Source: an uncultured Curvibacter sp. (lineage in GTDB: Bacteria; Pseudomonadota; Gammaproteobacteria; Burkholderiales; Burkholderiaceae). From it: a stretch of 10,364 nucleotides of DNA. The position numbers were made by a program, and so were the translations under genes. The notes beneath the pieces were generated by a model, which ran no database searches, was not told where the DNA came from, and worked only from the letters and a program-made list of their open reading frames with translations. Every line of letters begins with the position of its first letter. Position 1 is the first letter of the stretch. The stretch is from positions 1-10,364 of the forward strand of contig CAMLNH010000063.1 in the NCBI GenBank assembly GCA_946481355.1. Direction: 5' to 3'. Positions 8,170-10,364 of this stretch are shown here, one piece after another.

Positions 8170-9147
8170 TCAGGATTGACGTGCCAGCAACTGAGACGCC
8201 AATTGTATCAAACTGGCGGCATGGTCCCCGGCCGGCAGTTGCCGGGCGGCGTGGACGGCACGTTCAGCTTCCCTGGCCGCAGCGGCTCGTGCCACCTCCA
8301 GGGCGCCGGTGCGCCGCACGATGGCGATCACGTCGTCCAGGGCAGAGACCGAGCCGCTCTCGATGGCACCTCGTATGAGCTGACGCTCCTGTTCCGTGCC
8401 TCTTTGCATGGCCGCGATCAGCGGCAGCGTGGCTTTGCCCTCGCGCAGGTCGTCACCCAGGCTCTTTCCCATGACGGCGGCATCGCCCGCGTAGTCCAGC
8501 ACATCGTCGATCACCTGGAAAGCCGTGCCCAGGGCCTGACCGTATTCGGCGCAGGCCTCTTCCAGTCTGGGCTCAGCGCCGGCCAGGATGGCGCCGCAGC
8601 GCGCACTGGCTTCGAAGAGCTTGGCGGTCTTGGAGCGGATGACCTGCAGATACCCGGCCTCGTCCAGGTCGGCGTTGTGCATGTTCATGAGCTGCTGTAC
8701 CTCGCCCTCGGCGATCACGTTGGTCGCGTCGGCCAGTACCTGCATGATGCGCATGCTCTCGGCCTCGACCATCATCTGGAAGGCGCGGGAATAGAGGAAA
8801 TCTCCCACCAGCACGCTGGCGGGGTTGCCGAAGGCCTCGTTGGCCGTGGCATTGCCGCGGCGCATGGCGGAGTCGTCCACCACGTCGTCATGCAGCAGGG
8901 TGGCGGTGTGGATGAACTCCACCACCGCCGCCAGGTTGTAGCGTTGCGTGCCGCGGTAGCCCAGGGCGCCGCAGGCCAGCAGGAGCAAGGCCGGACGCAG
9001 GCGTTTGCCGCCGGCGCTGATGATGTAGCGGGCGACCTGGCCCACCAGCGGCACACCGGAGTCGAGCCGTTCGGCTATGACCCGGTCCACCTCCCGCATG
9101 TCGTCGGCAATCAGGGCAAGCGGGGAAACGGGGTGGGCGGAGTTCAC
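8170..9147 (-). CDS. ispB: Octaprenyl (polyprenyl) diphosphate synthase
   Basis: A trans-type polyprenyl diphosphate synthase, which extends farnesyl diphosphate with isopentenyl diphosphate units to make the ubiquinone side chain. The 325-residue protein has all the family marks: GGKRLRP (46-52), the first aspartate-rich motif with Asp87, Asp88 and Asp91 followed by the Arg96-Arg97-Gly98 of MRRG, Lys173-Thr174, and the second aspartate-rich motif Asp214, Asp215 and Asp218. [10 protein letters not shown] segment (115-123) is also typical. The start is GTG 9147 with no clear Shine-Dalgarno; an ATG at 9099 (residue 17) would cut into the conserved N-terminal helix. It is divergent from rplU-rpmA-obgE, a common proteobacterial arrangement that favours ispB over ispA (farnesyl diphosphate synthase). 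Product chain length, most likely C40, cannot be read from the sequence. Confidence 0.94.
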   Translation of the reverse strand: MNSAHPVSPLALIADDMREVDRVIAERLDSGVPLVGQVARYIISAGGKRLRPALLLLACGALGYRGTQRYNLAAVVEFIHTATLLHDDVVDDSAMRRGNATANEAFGNPASVLVGDFLYSRAFQMMVEAESMRIMQVLADATNVIAEGEVQQLMNMHNADLDEAGYLQVIRSKTAKLFEASARCGAILAGAEPRLEEACAEYGQALGTAFQVIDDVLDYAGDAAVMGKSLGDDLREGKATLPLIAAMQRGTEQERQLIRGAIESGSVSALDDVIAIVRRTGALEVARAAAAREAERAVHAARQLPAGDHAASLIQLASQLLARQS

Positions 9148-9179
9148 GGCAGCAGGGCGGGGAGACCGGAGGAAGGGGC

Positions 9180-9185
9180 ATTATA
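9180..9185 (-). promoter_or_regulatory. Predicted -10 box of ispB promoter
   Basis: A perfect TATAAT reads on the minus strand at 9185-9180, 33 bases upstream of the ispB GTG. No good -35 hexamer exists at 16-18 bases' spacing, so the promoter may be weak or depend on an activator. Transcription would start near 9173, giving a leader of about 25 bases. Confidence 0.5.
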
Positions 9186-9225
9186 GGAAGGGCTTGTCTT
9201 GGGGTTCCTGGCCCCATGGCCGGGG

Positions 9226-9254
9226 ATGTCAGTGAGCGCAAACCGTGCTACAAT
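9226..9254 (+). promoter_or_regulatory. Predicted sigma-70-type promoter of rplU-rpmA
   Basis: ATGTCA (9226-9231, four of six matches) and TACAAT (9249-9254, five of six matches) are separated by exactly 17 bases. Transcription would begin near 9261, 45 bases before the rplU ATG and at the first base of a hairpin. The nearby ispB -10 box faces the other way, so this is a divergent promoter pair. Confidence 0.65.
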
Positions 9255-9260
9255 TTCAGG

Positions 9261-9284
9261 CTCTGCGGAAATCCGTCCGTAGAG
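9261..9284 (+). promoter_or_regulatory. Hairpin in the rplU 5' leader
   Basis: CTCTGCGGA (9261-9269) pairs with TCCGTAGAG (9276-9284) to form nine base pairs with a single G-U, closing a six-base loop AATCCG. The stem begins at the predicted transcription start and ends ten bases before the AAGAGG ribosome-binding site (9294-9299). A tandem TCCGTCCG allows an alternative register for the inner four pairs. It could stabilise the mRNA or bind a regulator such as L21. The structure is visible; the role is a guess. Confidence 0.55.
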
Positions 9285-9305
9285 GATCAATTCAAGAGGT
9301 CATCC

Positions 9306-9617
9306 ATGTACGCGGTCATAAAAACCGGTGGCAAACAGTATCGTGTTGCTGCTGGCGAGAAAATCAAAGTAGAACAGATTGCTGCGGACGTAGGCCAGGA
9401 GATCGTGATCGACCAGGTTCTGGCTGTCGGCAACGGCGCTGAACTCAAGGTCGGTACGCCCCTGGTGTCCGGCGCGACTGTCAAAGCCACGGTTGTGGCG
9501 CACGGTCTGCACGACAAGGTTCGCATCTTCAAGATGCGCCGTCGCAAGCACTATCAGAAACGTCAAGGGCACCGCCAGCAGTTCACCGAGCTGCAAATCG
9601 GCGCCATCTCCGCATAA
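9306..9617 (+). CDS. rplU: 50S ribosomal protein L21
   Basis: L21 binds 23S rRNA in the large ribosomal subunit. The 103-residue protein equals E. coli L21 in length and opens with [14 protein letters not shown], followed by the beta-barrel core ([17 protein letters not shown]) and the basic RNA-binding tail [16 protein letters not shown] that forms the L21 signature. The frame continues upstream to 9216, but only the ATG at 9306 gives the family N-terminus, and AAGAGG at 9294-9299 precedes it at good spacing. The upstream extension would also overlap the promoter and leader. rpmA follows after 12 bases in the same operon. Confidence 0.99.
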   Translation: MYAVIKTGGKQYRVAAGEKIKVEQIAADVGQEIVIDQVLAVGNGAELKVGTPLVSGATVKATVVAHGLHDKVRIFKMRRRKHYQKRQGHRQQFTELQIGAISA

Positions 9618-9629
9618 GGAGCACGAGTC

Positions 9630-9887
9630 ATGGCACAGAAAAAAGGCGGCGGCTCTACGCGTAACGGGCGCGATTCGCAGCCCAAGATGCTCGGCGTGAA
9701 GGTGTTCGGCGGTCAGCAGATCAGTGCTGGCGGCATCATCGTGCGCCAGCGTGGCACCAAGTTCCACCCCGGCACCAATGTCGGCGTGGGCAAGGACCAC
9801 ACCCTGTTTGCCCTGGTGGACGGCGAGGTGTCGTTCTCCGTCAAGGGCGCGCTGAACAAGCACATGGTGAACGTCACGGCCGCTTAA
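9630..9887 (+). CDS. rpmA: 50S ribosomal protein L27
   Basis: L27 sits near the peptidyl transferase centre of the 50S subunit, where its N-terminal tail contacts tRNA ends. The 85-residue protein is of normal length and starts [16 protein letters not shown], with the conserved [23 protein letters not shown] and [12 protein letters not shown] segments. The N-terminus is the directly exposed AQKKGGG form; there is no cleavable extension of the type found in Firmicutes. A strong AAGGAG (9616-9621) overlaps the rplU stop and lies eight bases before the ATG. An intrinsic terminator follows 20 bases after the stop, so L21 and L27 form a two-gene transcription unit. Confidence 0.99.
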   Translation: MAQKKGGGSTRNGRDSQPKMLGVKVFGGQQISAGGIIVRQRGTKFHPGTNVGVGKDHTLFALVDGEVSFSVKGALNKHMVNVTAA

Positions 9888-9907
9888 GCGCAGCCTGGCT
9901 TTCCCGC

Positions 9908-9940
9908 AAAACCCTGCGCCTGTCGCGCAGGGTTTTTTGT
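9908..9940 (+). terminator. Intrinsic terminator after rplU-rpmA
   Basis: AAAACCCTGCGC (9908-9919) and GCGCAGGGTTTT (9925-9936) form a perfect 12-pair stem with a five-base loop CTGTC, running into a T-rich tract (TTTTTTGTTT). It ends the ribosomal protein operon and separates it from obgE. In the opposite direction the T tract is shorter, and no gene reads into it. Confidence 0.94.
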
Positions 9941-9946
9941 TTATAG

Positions 9947-10364
<418 letters not shown>

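Overview
The window is a GC-rich chromosomal segment of a betaproteobacterium. The gene content and order fit the Burkholderiales, and Alcaligenaceae (Bordetella/Achromobacter/Castellaniella-like) would be my first guess from memory of that synteny; genus cannot be decided from the sequence alone. All genes are core housekeeping or type IV pilus genes. I see no insertion sequence, integrase, CRISPR array, toxin-antitoxin pair or other accessory cargo, and no gene-free stretch longer than 300 bases.

Layout. (1) Bases 1-2446, plus strand: the 3' part of argJ (arginine biosynthesis), a DUF815 P-loop ATPase of unknown role and a MutT-type Nudix hydrolase, packed as one operon. (2) Bases 2440-7887, minus strand (reading right to left): pilB, pilC, pilD, coaE, zapD, yacG. 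The pilus assembly ATPase, inner-membrane platform and prepilin peptidase are followed, with gaps of about 25 bases or less or small overlaps, by the last step of coenzyme A synthesis, an FtsZ-ring protein and a small zinc-ribbon gyrase inhibitor. The last bases of yacG and mutT overlap convergently. (3) Bases 7888-8068: the pilB upstream region, with a good sigma-70-type promoter candidate and an 8-base inverted repeat. (4) Bases 8069-9147, minus strand: a tRNA-Pro(CGG) gene just downstream of ispB, a polyprenyl diphosphate synthase for the quinone side chain. (5) Bases 9148-9305: a divergent promoter region for ispB and rplU. (6) Bases 9306-10364, plus strand: rplU and rpmA (ribosomal proteins L21 and L27), a strong intrinsic terminator, and the 5' part of obgE, a ribosome-assembly GTPase cut by the window edge.

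How they work together. PilB, PilC and PilD form the cytoplasmic and inner-membrane half of the type IV pilus machine; the pilin genes, PilT, PilM-Q and minor pilins are not here. L21, L27 and ObgE all serve the 50S ribosomal subunit. I found no undescribed system. The observations most worth checking are small regulatory structures: a 9-pair hairpin at the predicted 5' end of the rplU mRNA, and the inverted repeat sitting on the predicted pilB start site.
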